Assembly: GCA_003667245.1 (NCBI GenBank)
Contig: RCNN01000240.1
Location: 1 to 58,233, forward strand
Direction of reading: 5' to 3'
DNA length: 58,233 nucleotides
From: Heterostelium multicystogenum
Lineage: Eukaryota > Evosea > Eumycetozoa > Acytosteliales > Acytosteliaceae
The notes beneath the pieces were generated by a model. It did not search any database. It worked only from the letters and a program-made list of their open reading frames with translations, and was not told the origin of the DNA. Shown here in pieces: positions 1 through 11,689 of this stretch. The translations under genes and the position numbers were made by a program. Positions within the stretch are counted from its first letter, which is position 1; the number at the start of each line of letters is the position of its first letter.

Positions 1-479
1 GTGTGTTTGTGTGGTCTGGATAGACTTTCATACCTTACTTTAACTTTATTTTTTATTTGATTCCAATGAATTATAATTATTCTCTCTGTGATGTGATATG
101 CTGTGATTGAATGAAAGAAATAAATAACAATGTAAGGCTGATGAATTGTAAACTAGTTTTTAACTAAAATAGGCTATCTTGAGTTAACTATTATTGTTGT
201 TTTTTTTTTTATGAAAATTTACAAGACTAAAAAAAACAATTTTTAAAAAAAACAAAATCATTCAATTCTTAACATTTTAAATCATTGAATTTTTACCTTT
301 TGATTAATCATATGAAACGAGATGCAGAAAAAAATCAAAATCAAACAAACATTCACTGACCCACCCATCATCTTTCATTCATTGAAAGGTTTGCATGTTG
401 GTTTCTTTTTGATTTTATGTTTATTTTTTTGATGAAGACATTTGCCCCACCACACCCCACTCATATGATTCCATATGTG
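1..479. other. AT-rich left-edge spacer, no gene seen
   Basis: No reading frame with protein-like composition was found on either strand. The stretch is A/T-rich with T- and A-runs (around 200-245). It could hold an intron or 3' region of a gene that starts at about 683 on the minus strand and runs off the left edge, but no clear acceptor and coding exon could be identified. Confidence 0.5.
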
Positions 480-683
480 TTACCACAGTAAGTCTGTGTG
501 TTTTGTTACAAGACATCTAGTATATCTTTCAGTTCGCTTAGGATATGCAATTGTTGATTTTGAGTGGGGCTGGTCTGATTTTGTGGAGTTTGTAGTTGTT
601 GTTACTGATATTTGTTGTTGTTTTGGATTCTCAAGTTGTTGGAGAACAGCTTTGATTGTTTCTTTGTAGTGAGACATCCTCAC
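480..683 (-). CDS. Hypothetical small protein or first exon of a gene leaving the window
   Basis: Not recognised. A 67-codon minus-strand frame starts with two possible methionines (683 and 677). It has protein-like hydrophilic composition: an amphipathic start (MSHYKETIKAVLQQLEN) followed by a Gln/Thr/Asn/Ser-rich and basic segment. The complementary plus frame is less natural (hydrophobic, Val/Phe/Cys-rich). A GTAACA just before the stop could be a non-consensus splice donor, so this may be exon 1 of a gene continuing to the left, but no downstream exon was found. A chance reading frame is also possible. Confidence is low because no domain is visible. Confidence 0.35.
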   Translation of the reverse strand: MRMSHYKETIKAVLQQLENPKQQQISVTTTTNSTKSDQPHSKSTIAYPKRTERYTRCLVTKHTDLLW

Positions 684-962
684 CCAACTTGATTTTAAAA
701 TCTCTAAAAAGTGCCAAGAGTATCAATTCTGTGAGTTCACCCTCAAAAAATGATATCACTCAGCAATGATGGCAGCAAAGTCTATAATTTTGGATAAAAA
801 ATCTTTTGATTAGTGTCACTATTTTGGTGGTGATATTGGTGTAAATCGGTGTGTATGGAAAGTCAAATCAATCGAATCCAAATTTCAGTGAAATTAATTT
901 CAAATAAAACTTTCAGGTCCTTCTGAATAGGGTCAGGTAGTTGGTGATTGTTGTTTCAAGTA

Positions 963-2690
963 TTACGCCCAGGATAGAGCAGACAAGTCTTTGAAATACA
1001 ACAGAAAATATAATATACATACTTTAAGGCAAATGGTTATATAGATTCCCATCTTTTGGAAAAGTACGATTGCATGTTGCAGTAATTGCCGCTTTTTGAA
1101 GTTGGAACCATCTTTCTTTTGTGTTGCAATTGTCTGGATAATTAGGTTTACAATATTTATATATGGCTCTAAATTGGAATTGTATTTGGATGATGATGAT
1201 GAAGATGTATTTAAAAACAGTGGATGTACAATTAAGCTAATGTCGATTGGATAGGTAATGTAGAGCAGTGAAAACAGAAGATTTGATCCTGCTTCAATTA
1301 CTAAATGGTTCTCCTCTTCCGTTTGTATAAGTTGGTACAATTTCTATAATATGAATTATGAATCCATTAGTTAGTTCAGATGATGGTTGTTGTATTTTGT
1401 TTGATTGTTTGTCATACTTCATATATATTGTTGTTTGCAGTTTGTTGCTCTGGTGATTGATAATAAGTGATTTAATCTGTTGGTCATTCATTTGATTCAT
1501 GATATAGCTTAGTATTTGACATCCATGGAGTTTTAATTGGCTTCTCTGAGCAATGAATAAAGTTGATTATCACATTTATAAGATATGGATTGAATAGCTC
1601 TACCAATTCTAGGGTCGCATGTTTCTATTAGTTATTATATGAGATGGCCATTAATAAGGAGCTTATGTTGCGAATCATAATTCCAACATACACTTGTCAA
1701 AGATACCATTGTTGTAAAGGATTGTATCGCTGCTGTATCATAGATCCATTTACTTTCATTATCTGATGTCAGTGGCAGAAGTATATGTTTCAATAACAGA
1801 TTCTTCTTTTGGTTAAAAAGCTCAATGATTGATGATGTGTCGGTGAGGACGAGTAGACGATCGAGTAGTTGTTTAGAAATAGCAGCTACATCGTTGTTGC
1901 ACCAATAGAGTCGCTTTCTTGAGAGCGATTCATGATTGTCCATTTCATTGCCATTGATACAGGAGCTATCTACATATTGCAATAGAAGCAGAGCCAGCTT
2001 ATCGCTTATCAAAAATAGTCCAATGGTGCTTCTTGGTGACTAGATAGCACTGGCTCATCATCAATGTAGAGAGTGCACCCATAAAACAGACCATTTTAAA
2101 ACAACCAATTCCTTTGACCTGTTTACCAATTCCTCATATTCATTTCCATTATATATTCCTGTCGCACATCATAGATATGGGTTTAGTGCGTTGCCTGCAC
2201 TCCAATTTCTAGTTTGACTTACTTTGTTGTTCGATATCCGATATGAATGAAGGTACCTTCAACAGTGATGCCAAGCAATCGATGCACTCTGAGTATCTTT
2301 GCAAGCACCCGATTAAAATCATCATCATTGTCATTGAGAGAATTGAATTGATTGAGCTTGATCATGATGCCTCTCAACAATATATTATACAATGATATTA
2401 CATTGAACAGTGGTTTTTAATTGATTGTCCTAGATTAAAACTGTCGAGAGAGGTTCTCAGCAGATTGACATAGGCATCGAAGATCAATGAATAGTACTTT
2501 TCACCAAAGTACTCCAATGACTTAATTAGATATTCACTATCACTGCTGTTGTTATTGATATACTTTGGTATAAATATAACAGTTGATTCTCAACGTAGAT
2601 CTTACATTCCTCTAAAGATTGGATCGTTTCTTTCTTATAAATTTGCTGAATCTCTGTATTGTTATTGTTTAGTTCTTCGACCTCCGACAT
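963..2690 (-). CDS. Large helical (HEAT-like) protein, possibly TTI2-related; frame-broken
   Basis: The start ATG at 2690 follows an A-rich leader and opens MSEVEELNNNN. Protein-like sequence then continues through several frames down to about 963: a segment around 2570-2440 with EYLIKSLEYFGEKYYSLIF, another around 2390-2230 with NILLRGIMIKLNQFNSLND, then a Leu-rich segment 2012-1635 and further Leu/Ile-rich helices 1580-963. The pattern of repeated amphipathic Leu/Ile helices without membrane segments suggests an alpha-solenoid. The order of C-terminal helices resembles what I know of Tel2-interacting protein 2 (TTI2, a co-chaperone for PIKK kinases), but no diagnostic motif was seen, so this is an inference. 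Several one-base frame changes and at least one probable intron (around 2030-2220) interrupt it. The 3' end is uncertain: a GTATGT near 1025 may be a donor leading to a short last exon near 870-920. Confidence 0.5.
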
Positions 2691-3150
2691 TTCTAAAGAT
2701 TAAATGACCTGAGTTTGCCTGCAATGGAAATCGAATATAATTAAGAAGAGCAGGAAAAAATCAATCCATTCACCACCATGTGATCTTCTTGGTGTGTACA
2801 AGAACAAATATGATTTTTTCAGTTTTTGGATAGAACAAAGATATATTTTAATATATCTAGATAATGAGGGACCTATCATGATAAGTTTAATAATGTTCAT
2901 ACTAATTTTCTATGTTTGATCTTTTATTGTTTTAGAATTAAGTATAACATAATGTATAAAAGTTAAATCTTCATAGTTTGTTTTGTGAAACAGAAGTCCT
3001 ATTTCAAATGATCATCCAAATAATCTTTCTTTAACTGGGTTTAAAGTTAATAATTGACCTTATAGTATAAGGATGTAGGTGTACAAAGATACGATTAGAA
3101 TGAGGATACAAATTTATATAGATTTGGGTCGAATCATAATATGATGATGT
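2691..3150. other. Intergenic spacer
   Basis: Between the 3' end of the kelch-like gene and the 5' end of the helical protein gene, both on the minus strand. A 66-codon minus frame (2700-2900) is present but shows only hydrophobic AT-codon composition and no conserved pattern. It probably holds the promoter of the gene starting at 2690. Confidence 0.5.
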
Positions 3151-4174
3151 TTACTGTGTAAAGACCAAGGCACCACACCAAAATCTACGGTATGTATCAT
3201 CAGTATAGATTGGTTCATATTGATTTAAATCAACATAAATATTTGAAGTTACCATAGCTTTCACCCACCAATGAATAAATATAGCTCTTCTGTTGTGGAT
3301 TCTTGATGATAAATTGGATATACATAACTATTCCTGGCAGGAATCCTGATTGAGATTGGTTATTTGTTTGGTCAAGACATTGTATTTGATGAAGCATTTA
3401 TGAGCTCTTGAATGTATAAAGAAATTAGCATTGTTGTCATGACATGCTGAGTATGCTATGCATTTCATTGGATGTTCTGAAATGGTTTTGTCTGTCAGGT
3501 CAAAAGAAAACATAAAACATCCTATCTGCTGCCAATGAATATAATATTCCATCGACGATCATTGTTGATGCTTGCCAACCATATTCTTTTTGTCAATTGA
3601 TGATATCTTTCGAATTTCATTGTTTTTGATGTTGAATCGATCGATTCTTTGTGTCTTTAACCCATTCACCAAATAGATATGATCTCGACCATCATAACAA
3701 ACCGATATGCAAACATCACAATCAATTCCTTCAATGTCGCCAATGTGTTCCATTGATTTCGTTTTGATTGAGAATCGAAGCCATTTGTTTGTATTTTTTA
3801 AACCACAAAATACATAGATATACTCCCCAACTCTGATCATTGATTGGAATGTACCGGTAAAATTATAATGAAAATTTAATTGTTCGATTTGAATAGTTGT
3901 TTGAAAGGTTGATTAGTGTTACTCCCTCTTCATGTGTTGTTAAAATATATGTTGATTTGTTTTGTTGGTCTATCATTGCCATCATCATTGTTTTTTTGTT
4001 GACGAGGATGAAGTTACTTCAGATGATTGGAAAGAGAGTTTAATTGATAGGTCAGTCATTGATTGTGATTCTGATAATTAGAATTTTGGATACATTTTTG
4101 AAATTTTTCCAATGGTCACAATAAGATAGGATGTTTAAAATATAATATTTATCCATCATTTTCATCAATGTCAT
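3151..4174 (-). CDS. Kelch-like beta-propeller protein of dictyostelid type, frame-broken
   Basis: Reading the minus strand from about 4174 gives MDKYYILNILSYCDHW, then a Ser/Thr linker and propeller-like blades. Recurring blade motifs are visible: GEYIYVFCGLKNTNKWLRF, HIYLVNGLKTQRIDRFNI, and later STMIVDGILYSL followed by a blade ending near 3330. The blade pattern (hydrophobic strand, 'G', then a repeated 'R.D.FN...') fits a galactose-oxidase/kelch fold found in large dictyostelid families that often carry an N-terminal B-box. No B-box could be read here, but the region 4174-4500 contains fragments that could be a degraded or frame-broken N-terminus. Coding sequence ends at a TAA at 3151-3153. 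At least four one-base frame changes occur, one at a T-run near 3870 and one at an A-run near 3990. Function unknown; either a family pseudogene or a gene hit by assembly indels. Confidence 0.55.
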
Positions 4175-4567
4175 AAAATAAGATGATCCAAAATCATTAA
4201 TAGAGAACTATTCAACAAATAGATACCAAATAAGAAAAAAAAAAAATAACTTCAAAATCTATATTAGCTTTCATGAAGTCCAGAAAATGATCACGATGTT
4301 AATAACTCATTTAAAAGAATGTGAAGATTCATTTATACACTCCACGAGTATTGTAAATAGATGAATGAACTCATCAATGAACCGGAACTAAGGCTCTGAA
4401 AACACTGGAAAAAGTGCTCATGTACTGTAAAATCATCTATGGTATGCTAGCACAACTAAGATGTCCACAAGAAAGAAAGAGAGACAAGATATTAAAAGTA
4501 AAGAGAAATTATTATAACTATGTGATATTACTTGGTAATTTAATTTTCGATTTGTTTTTTTTATAAT
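4175..4567. other. Spacer between OGDH and kelch-like gene
   Basis: Downstream of the OGDH stop. Mostly AT-rich, with an A12 run near 4235. Short fragments with Cys/His residues on the minus strand (4270-4480) may be remnants of an N-terminal zinc-binding region of the kelch-like gene, but no continuous frame supports this. Confidence 0.35.
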
Positions 4568-7500
4568 TTAAATATTCTTTTTGGTCCCTAAGGCTTCAGA
4601 CAAGAAGATTTCTTCTTGAAGCTTGTGAAGAGAATGTGAAGCAACAGCTGGTGATGCACTTGATGGACGTCCAGCATATTGAAGGTTAAATGGACGGTTT
4701 GATGATTGAATGTTGAGTTGAAGTAGTGGTAGACGTATGACCATGGACCCATGTTCATTGGTGTTCCTCTTAACACCAGATGGCCTTGGGCATTTGGATA
4801 GTGTTGGAGTTGATCGGCAACCAAATCGAATGGGAATGGATGCAATTGTTCGAGACGGATGATGGCGGCATCCTTAATCTTGGCAGCTTCACGAGCAGCC
4901 TTCAAGAGATAGTAGACTTGACCAGAGCAGAAAATGACACGTTGGATCTTTTCTGGGGCAACCAAGTCTTGTGGGGCAGCTTCACGTAGACACGGGTGAA
5001 TGATTGACCTTGGTGAAGTCATCGAGTGATGAGAAAGATTGAGTCAAACGCAACAACCCTTGGTGATGCCATGAATCATTGGTTTACGGAAGTCTCTCAT
5101 GACTTGACGACGGAGTGGCGTGGAAATAGTTGGCTGGGGTGGTGCAGTTGATAACTTGCATATTGGAGTGTTGAGCTTGCTTACGCTCGGCTTCTTCACG
5201 TGGTGGATCTTGTTGGGGTCACCGTCGCACAACTGCAAGTAACGCTCCAAACGGCATGAAGAGTGCTCTGGACCAGCACCGTCGTAACCGTGTGGCAACA
5301 ACATTTACCAAACCGGTTTGACGCATCCATTTTTGCTCACCAGATGAAATAAATTGATCGAGGATAATTGGGCACCATTGGAGAAATCACCGAATTGGGC
5401 TTCCCAAATGATCAATGATTTTGGATTCTCGAGGGAGTAACCAAGCTCGAAAACCGAGAACGGCAAACTCAGAGAGTGAGGAGTTGGAGACAACATATTC
5501 AGCGGCATCCTTCTTGAGGATTGGGGTGAGGTTCTTTCAATGGGCAGTAGGTAGATCCGTTGTTTGGATCGTGGAGAAAACAGAGTGACGATGACTGAAA
5601 GTACCACGCTCTACATCTTGGACCGGACAAACGTACATGGTTACCATCGAGGAGCAAAGTACCGAAAGCCAAAGCTTCAGCGGTGGCCCAATCGAAACCA
5701 GTACCTTTCTCAAACATTTCATTCTTTTCCTTCAAAATACGCTTCAAAGTTGGGTGAAGCTCAAAACCTGCTGGGACGTTGCAGAGTACTTGTTGTAATG
5801 ACTTGATATCCTGTTCAGTGATGTTGGTGTTCTGTACTTCAGCGAGTTGTGTGGGTGTTCTTGAATCCAACCCAACGGTTCTCATACCAGTCGGATGGTT
5901 TTGGAGTGTACTTCATACCCTCTTGGAATCCCTTTTCATAGGCATCACGGATAACGTTCTTCATTGTGAGAATTGGTCTCCAGTCAAAACCTTTTCACCA
6001 ATCAATTGATTTGAAATACTTTTCAATAACTGGGGTTGTTGTCCAATCTTGGTATACATAATTGGTTGAGTGAATTTTGGTTGATCTGTTTCATTGTGAC
6101 CAATCTAAAAAAAACAAACATAATTAGTATTCTTTGATTCGGTTTTGTTAACAAGTTTAATCCTACCTTCTATAACAAACCAATATCTACAATAACGTCT
6201 CTCTTGAAACGTTGTCTCCATTCGGCAGCAAGTTTACAGACACGAACAACAGCTTCAACATCGTCACCGTTGACGTGGAAGATTGGGAACATCGATGGTC
6301 TTGGCAACATCAGTACAGTACATGGATGATCTGGAGCTGGATGGATTAGTTTGTGAAACGATTTGGTTATTTACAAACGATATGGATGGTACCACCAGTG
6401 GAGTAGTTGGAAAGCTTTGACAAGTGGGAGGGTCTCATAGACGACACCTTGACCAGCGATGGAAGCGTCACCGTGCAAGATGATGGCGAGAGCAGAAGTT
6501 TGCTCCTTGTCACCAGAGTAGTGTTGCTTTAGCACGGACCTTACCTTCGACGACTGGGTTAACGGCTTCCAAGTGAGATGGATTGGCAACGAGGGAAAGA
6601 TGAACCTTGTTTCCACCAGAGGTGACACGGTCGTATGAGGTACCAAGATGGTAACTGACGTCACCAGTTCCAGAGTATTCACCCTCGAGTGAGACGACAC
6701 CACCATTGAATTCGTTGAAGATAGCCTTGAGTGGCTTACGAACAACGTTGGCGAGGACGTGAGGACGACCACGATGTGGCATACCGATGACTACATCACG
6801 TACACCCATCTCGGCAGAGTCGTCGATCATAGCCTTCATACCTGGGATCAAAGATTCGCAACCGTCCAAACCGAAACGCTTGTGAGTCTTGTATTTGAAG
6901 ACCGAGGAAGTTCTCGAATTGATCGGCCCAAGCGAGACGCTCGAGAATCTTGACCTTCTCGTCCGTGCTTGAACTCTGGAGCCTGTGGAGTCTCAAAGTC
7001 TCACGAAATCCAATCGCACATCTCTCTGTCTTGAATATGCATGTACTCAACACCTACATTACCGCAGGTAGGTTTGTCTCAAACGTGTCAAAAACCTGTC
7101 TCAAAGTAGTCTGTGGTGCATTGTTTGTCAAAGAAACCAGAAATCAATCCGTCACCAACAAAAATTGGTTTTATCTAAAATCTGCCTCTGAAAATCCATA
7201 CCTATTTGTTGAATTCTAATGTTATTATTCTGTTTGACGATGCTGCATTTGAAGTGATTGCTGCGGTCTACTTACTTGGTAATGTTTTAATTCGGGTGGC
7301 TCTGGTCTGACCATGAGACCGAGTGGGTCGAGGTTGGCAATTGCGGTGTCCACGAACTTGGAGGCACGGATCAAGAGGAGCAATCTCATGCTCTCTGATA
7401 CTTGCTTGAGGTTGGCAGAGCCAGAGCGGCTGAAACCAGTCGATGATGATGGGTGAGCGGCGGTTGGAGCACTGGTCTGGAGGGTGGGTGGAGACATGTA

Positions 7501-7773
7501 GGCCTCACCAACTGGAGCGTCAAAGTCGGCAGACTGGAAGAAGGAAGCCCATGACTTGTGTACGGAAGTTGGGTCTTTCTTCCAAGCGTTGTACATGTCC
7601 TCGACGTAGACGAGCGAAGTACCGTCAAGGAAGGTCTCTGAGAGCTCTTTACGTGACTTTGGTTGCTGTGCCAAAGGGGTACCTGGGGCAGCGGAGGCGA
7701 AAGGACGGATCATTCCGACTGATCTGCTGGCGCCTGACCCACCGTTGTGATGATGTAACAGTCAAATGTCTCA
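4568..7773 (-). CDS. ogdh: 2-oxoglutarate dehydrogenase, E1 component, mitochondrial
   Basis: Thiamine-diphosphate-dependent E1 of the 2-oxoglutarate dehydrogenase complex (TCA cycle, mitochondrial matrix): decarboxylates 2-oxoglutarate and transfers the succinyl group to lipoyl-E2. N-terminal hallmark [19 protein letters not shown] lies near 7600; the catalytic half shows [37 protein letters not shown] and the diphosphate-binding [15 protein letters not shown]. Near the C-terminus are [13 protein letters not shown] and [12 protein letters not shown], then [10 protein letters not shown] and [11 protein letters not shown] before a TAA at 4568-4570. The start at about 7773 ([12 protein letters not shown]) would give a basic, Ser/Thr-rich mitochondrial presequence, but it needs one frame change before the frame with [11 protein letters not shown] (ATG at 7713). 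Introns lie at about 7060-7280 (donor after KHYQ) and near 6110-6175. Many one-base frame changes interrupt the gene, yet similarity resumes each time, so it is more likely functional than decayed. Confidence 0.93.
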
Positions 7774-9192
7774 TCGACTGTTTCAATGCATGTTGAAATG
7801 ATATCATTATTTTATTCTTCTATCTTTGTATTAAACAAATATGACATTAAAATTTGATATCAAAATTATTGTATAATAAATAGTTATTGTTGTTTTTATA
7901 TTCCTGTTGTTGTTTGTTTATTTTGTGTTAAAAAAAAGTAAAAAGTAAAAACAAAGTTAAGTTTAAAAAAAAAAAGAGAGATAAGTATACTTGTTAAACT
8001 TAATGTATAGTATAGATATCTATATTTACTATTTGTATTTAAATATATATTCCTATATATTGTTTGATTTTACAACAATGTTTAATAACAACAATATGCT
8101 TGCTTGCTGCTTGTTTTATCTGTCTGTTGTTAGTTTGGGTGATGTTGTTGTTTTTGTTTTAATACTATTATTATTGTATGATAATACAGTTATTACTAGT
8201 CTGCCAGTTGGACTAAAAGGAGAGCACCAGCCAATAATATAATATTTGAATAATAATATTATTTAAATTAGATACTATAATTATCTGTTTGTTAGTGAAG
8301 ACAAGGCAAGAAACCTTTGAATGAATGTAAAACATAAAAAAAAAAAAAAAAAACCAAACATGTTGTTCATCAAGGAACTCTGGGTGTAAAAAGAAAATTT
8401 AAAAAATGAAAAAATAAAATGAAAATTGAAAAAAAAATCAGTCATAATAATTTCATCATGACTTTATTAAAATGGCAATTGATTAATTAATATTTCATTA
8501 TGATCTGATTTCATATGGTGTAGCGACAAGCTTAGTTGTCAACAAAACAAAACATAAACGAAAGTGATCGACTGATACCAATTGACCATGTAACAGCGGC
8601 AGCTAGTCTTGAACCATTCAAATGAGTGCTTCCAACCGACTTCTCAATCACTTCTCTAACCAACCTATTAATCAGCATCATAATAATAATAATAATATTT
8701 TTTTTGATTGATGATGATAACTCCAAATTTCTCAATTTATAAAGTCCTCCCTCCAAATATACCTATTTATTTGTAGTCAAATTCAAAATGAGTATTAGCA
8801 GTCATTTAAGGTCTGTATATACCGGTCTAATTTGAGTGTATTGCATTTCATTTTGTTGGATTGGTGGCCATAAGTCAACAAATATTTATTGATATGGTTA
8901 TCTTCATTATTTCTACACCAAAATGCAAATGCCAATTCAAAGTTTTGGGGTATTTACTCTTTCAAGTTTGCTCAGATCATCAGATTCCGGTTGTTTTTGT
9001 TTATATTGTTTGGGGACGCTCTATCTCTGCCGGCATAAAAAATTGTTGTTGGTCAAAAAAACTATTTATTAATGAATTTAGAAATTTTTGAATGATTTTC
9101 GTTCGGTTTTTTTTGATATTGCGTTGCGTCGTGCATCAATTTAAGGTGGATTGTTTATTTTTTGGTGACAACAAGATTGTAGAGTTATAGAC
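7774..9192. other. Divergent intergenic region between OGDH and the TPAK-repeat gene
   Basis: About 1.4 kb, A/T-rich with poly-A (8338-8354) and poly-T runs, presumably holding two divergent promoters. It contains one weak minus-strand reading frame (8532-8756, listed separately) and a plus frame at 8861-9091 that I consider chance. No RNA gene was recognised. Confidence 0.5.
8532..8756 (-). CDS. Hypothetical small protein (weak)
   Basis: A 74-codon frame with an Ile run encoded by ATT repeats, then INRLVREVIEKSVGSTHLNG and a mildly hydrophobic tail ending FMFCFVDN. Codon use in the second half is less AT-skewed than the surroundings, which is the only positive sign. No recognisable domain and no homologue family come to mind. 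It lies in a long spacer and could be a chance frame. Confidence 0.25.
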   Translation of the reverse strand: MEGGLYKLRNLELSSSIKKNIIIIIMMLINRLVREVIEKSVGSTHLNGSRLAAAVTWSIGISRSLSFMFCFVDN

Positions 9193-10591
9193 ATGAAGAC
9201 ACCGGTCAAGCCACAGTCAGAGGGCAATGCTAGCATCAGCCCCATCTTGAACTCGATGAAGAAGATGAGTAGACGTCAGGATACTCTCGATCTTAAGGCG
9301 ATCTTGAAGTTACAGACTCCAAAGAAAGCTACCTCAAGAACACCAAAGAAGAAAGAGAAAGACGCTGAGGCTGAAGAGTCGGCTGCCGAGTTGCAGAACG
9401 ATGGTGACGTCGATGCTGCTGCTGCTGCTGCCGTCGATCCAACTGCCACACCGTCGCCGATTACAACAAAAAAGCAGGAAAGAATGCATCATCGTCCGCT
9501 AAGAGTAAGCAGGCTAACTACCCTGCTACACCTGACAAGAACGACGATGACGACGAAGATATGTCAATGAGGAGGAAGAGTTGATGAATAGATATATTAC
9601 AAAGTCTGAACCACTCAAGTCAGGAGACCAGACTCCAACCGTAGCAAAGAAGACACCAAAGAAGAAACCAGACACTCCATTCCCAGTCAAAACTAAATCA
9701 AAGACCGCACCAGCTGCATTTGATGCATTCAAAGCTCCACTTGCTAAATCACCATCAACCATTACCGAAACAGCCACAACACCATCTTCGCCAATTCAAC
9801 AACTTACAGAGAGACTAGAGGAAATTGTAAAGGAAACAACACCAAAGAAAGCAACTCAACCAACACCAGCTAAATCAAAGACACCAGCCAAATCAAAAGA
9901 CACCAGCTAAGCAACCAACTCCCGCCAAAGAAAAGCAACCAACTCCCGCCAAAGAAACTCAACCAACACCAGCTAAATCAAAGACTCCAGCTAAATCAAC
10001 AACTCCCAAATCAAAGACACCAGCTAAAAAAGAACAGGATCTAAAGACGACAGTTGAAGCAGAGGTAGAGCCAGAGAAAGTAGATGTAAAAGATAAAGAA
10101 GAGGATTCAAGTTTTATTACCATCAATGCCAGTTTTTAAATACCGACTTGTTGAAGCAAGCTCAAGCCCAAATGTAAGATATTGCTAGATAGGACTTGCA
10201 TAACATCTGATATTAATAGGGTCTTTCGTATTGTAGCAAGAGCGTAGCAGATGTAAAGATGAAGCAGGACGAAGAGAAAAAGAGAAAGTTAGAGGCAATG
10301 GAGGAACACGAAAGAAAAGAGAAAAGAAAGCAACTTAGAGCAGAGAAGCGAAAGAAAGGCCAATCCTTCACATATCACAGCAGTTTCTATTAATGACATC
10401 GATCAATTGAGATTCAACGCAAGAGAAGCCCAAAAGAAGCAGCAACAAGAAGAACTCGATACCATCAACAAAGTCAACTCACAGAATATTTCAAGGAGAG
10501 CAAGAACCAGAAACAAAATCAATTCTTTAGAGCTGGTGCTAGAGTGCCATCTTCACAGTTGGCGTATCAACTACCAAATAAGAAGTATTAA
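9193..10591 (+). CDS. Lys/Pro-rich putative nuclear protein with TPAKSK repeats
   Basis: Not assigned to a family. The start MKTPVKPQSEGNASISPILN follows an AT-rich leader. N-terminal third: basic with TPKK motifs (TPKKATSRTPKKKEKD), then an Ala run. The middle third is a low-complexity array of short repeats of the type TPAKSKTPAKS and QPTPAKE (about 9830-10030), similar in style to linker-histone tails and full of S/TP and TPxK phospho-acceptor-like sites. The C-terminal third is a charged coiled-coil-like segment (KMKQDEEKKRKLEAMEEHER, EKRKKGQSFTYHSSF, FNAREAQKKQQQEELDTINK) ending GARVPSSQLAYQLPNKKY with TAA at 10589-10591. An intron of 63 bases is read at 10174-10236 (GTAAGA...TTGTAG). 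Frame changes occur near 9470, 9570, 9900, 10135 and 10390. The composition suggests a chromatin- or spindle-associated protein; that is inference. It converges with the next gene, 87 bases between stops. Confidence 0.7.
10174..10236 (+). other. Intron in the TPAKSK-repeat gene
   Basis: Begins GTAAGATATTG and ends TATTGTAG. Removal joins ...QAQAQ to ...KSVADVKMKQ in frame. Length of 63 bases fits the other introns here. Confidence 0.75.
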
Positions 10592-10678
10592 TAATAAATC
10601 GTTTATATTATTATAATAATAGCTCGCAGTTCCATTGTAGTTTATTAAACAACAAAAACGAAATAGAACAGGAAAAGC

Positions 10679-11689
10679 TTAGGCGTTGAGATGCTTCGAG
10701 TGGAATACAATATGGTCTTCCATGAATGTCTGAACGAACCAGTAGTTGTGAGGGTATCCTTCTCTCATGTTCAGGGTCAAGTTTATGTTTTTGTTGGACT
10801 CGCAAGCGGCAGCGAGCTGGTCTGGGAATAGTTTTGGAAGGAACTCGTCGAGAGTACCTTGGTCGACAAGGATATCGACAGCGGGTCCTTCGTAGGACTT
10901 GGCAAGCAGTGAAGCATTGTATTGGTCCCATTTGGACTTGTCGGCTCCCAAGTATTGTGTGAGGGCAGCCTCACCAAAGATGTTTGGATTGCAAATTGGG
11001 GCGAATGCTGAAATCGATCTGTATTGTCCTGGGTTCTTGAATGCCGACAAAAAATGCACCGTGTCCTCCCATGCTATAGCGTCGTCGCAGTCAAATAGTT
11101 AGCATTGTTATTCTATGTTGATACAAGTATCTAGTAAGACATACCTGTGTCCAAAGATAGATTGTCTATCCTTGATAATGTTGAATGAAGTTGAGACCAA
11201 TTCATAGAGCTCCTTAGTGATATATGTGTACATTTGGTAATGGTTTGACCATGGCTCATTGGTTGCATCAACGTAGAAGCCAGCACCCATACCGACGGCC
11301 CAATTTCCTTCCTCGTCACTGACACCAGCTCCACGTGGACTGGTGTCTGGACATACCATCATGATACCCTCACGCGAAGCAAATTGGAGTGCGCAACCCT
11401 TAGTAATGAAGTTCTCGTCTGTACAGGTGATTCCACTGAGGAACCACACAAGACAGGCACTGCAGACTTGCTGATCTTAGCAGGTAGATATACATGGAAT
11501 TTCATTTCACAATTATTACATTTCGATTGGTGACTAATCAGAAGCAACAATCATACAGTTTACCAGATTAGTATAAGGGACTTAATAGATTTGAAGTACA
11601 ATACTTCGATATTAGATCAACCAACTTACGAGTATCTTTCTGACTTCACCATTGTAACACTTTGAGGTTGACAGTAATTGCAAAGACAT
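10679..11689 (-). CDS. S-formylglutathione hydrolase (esterase D family)
   Basis: Hydrolyses S-formylglutathione to glutathione and formate in formaldehyde detoxification; cytosolic alpha/beta hydrolase. First exon from ATG 11689 reads MSLQLLSTSKCYNGEVRKIL; the second starts near 11553 with HQSKCNNCEMKFHVYLPAK, then FLSGITCTDENFITKG, PDTSPRGAGVSDEEGNWAVG and GAGFYVDATNEPW, all typical of the family. The nucleophile motif GHSMGG is split by an intron (donor GTATGT near 11147, acceptor near 11083). Downstream are SAFAPICNP, the acid residue in DQGTLDEF and the catalytic histidine in REGYPHNYWF, with stop at 10679-10681. One frame change is near 11440 and one at a T-run near 11050, right after the nucleophile. 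Shares a 227-base divergent promoter region with the ASADH gene. Identification is firm. Confidence 0.92.

Noticed and set aside
2700..2900. 66-codon minus frame upstream of the helical protein gene
   Set aside because: Hydrophobic AT-codon composition, no domain, lies in the expected promoter region.
5564..6009. Plus-strand frames across the OGDH gene
   Set aside because: Shadows of the well-supported OGDH coding strand.
963..7773. Interpreting the broken genes as a pseudogene cluster
   Set aside because: The same type of one-base break occurs in essential genes throughout the window (V-ATPase A, SEC11, CDC5L), so local decay does not explain it.
7443..7796. 117-codon plus frame at the OGDH 5' end
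   Set aside because: Antisense to the OGDH N-terminus, Arg/Cys-rich artefact composition.
8861..9091. 76-codon plus frame before the TPAKSK-repeat gene
   Set aside because: Aromatic/Ile-rich without any pattern; lies in T-rich promoter sequence.
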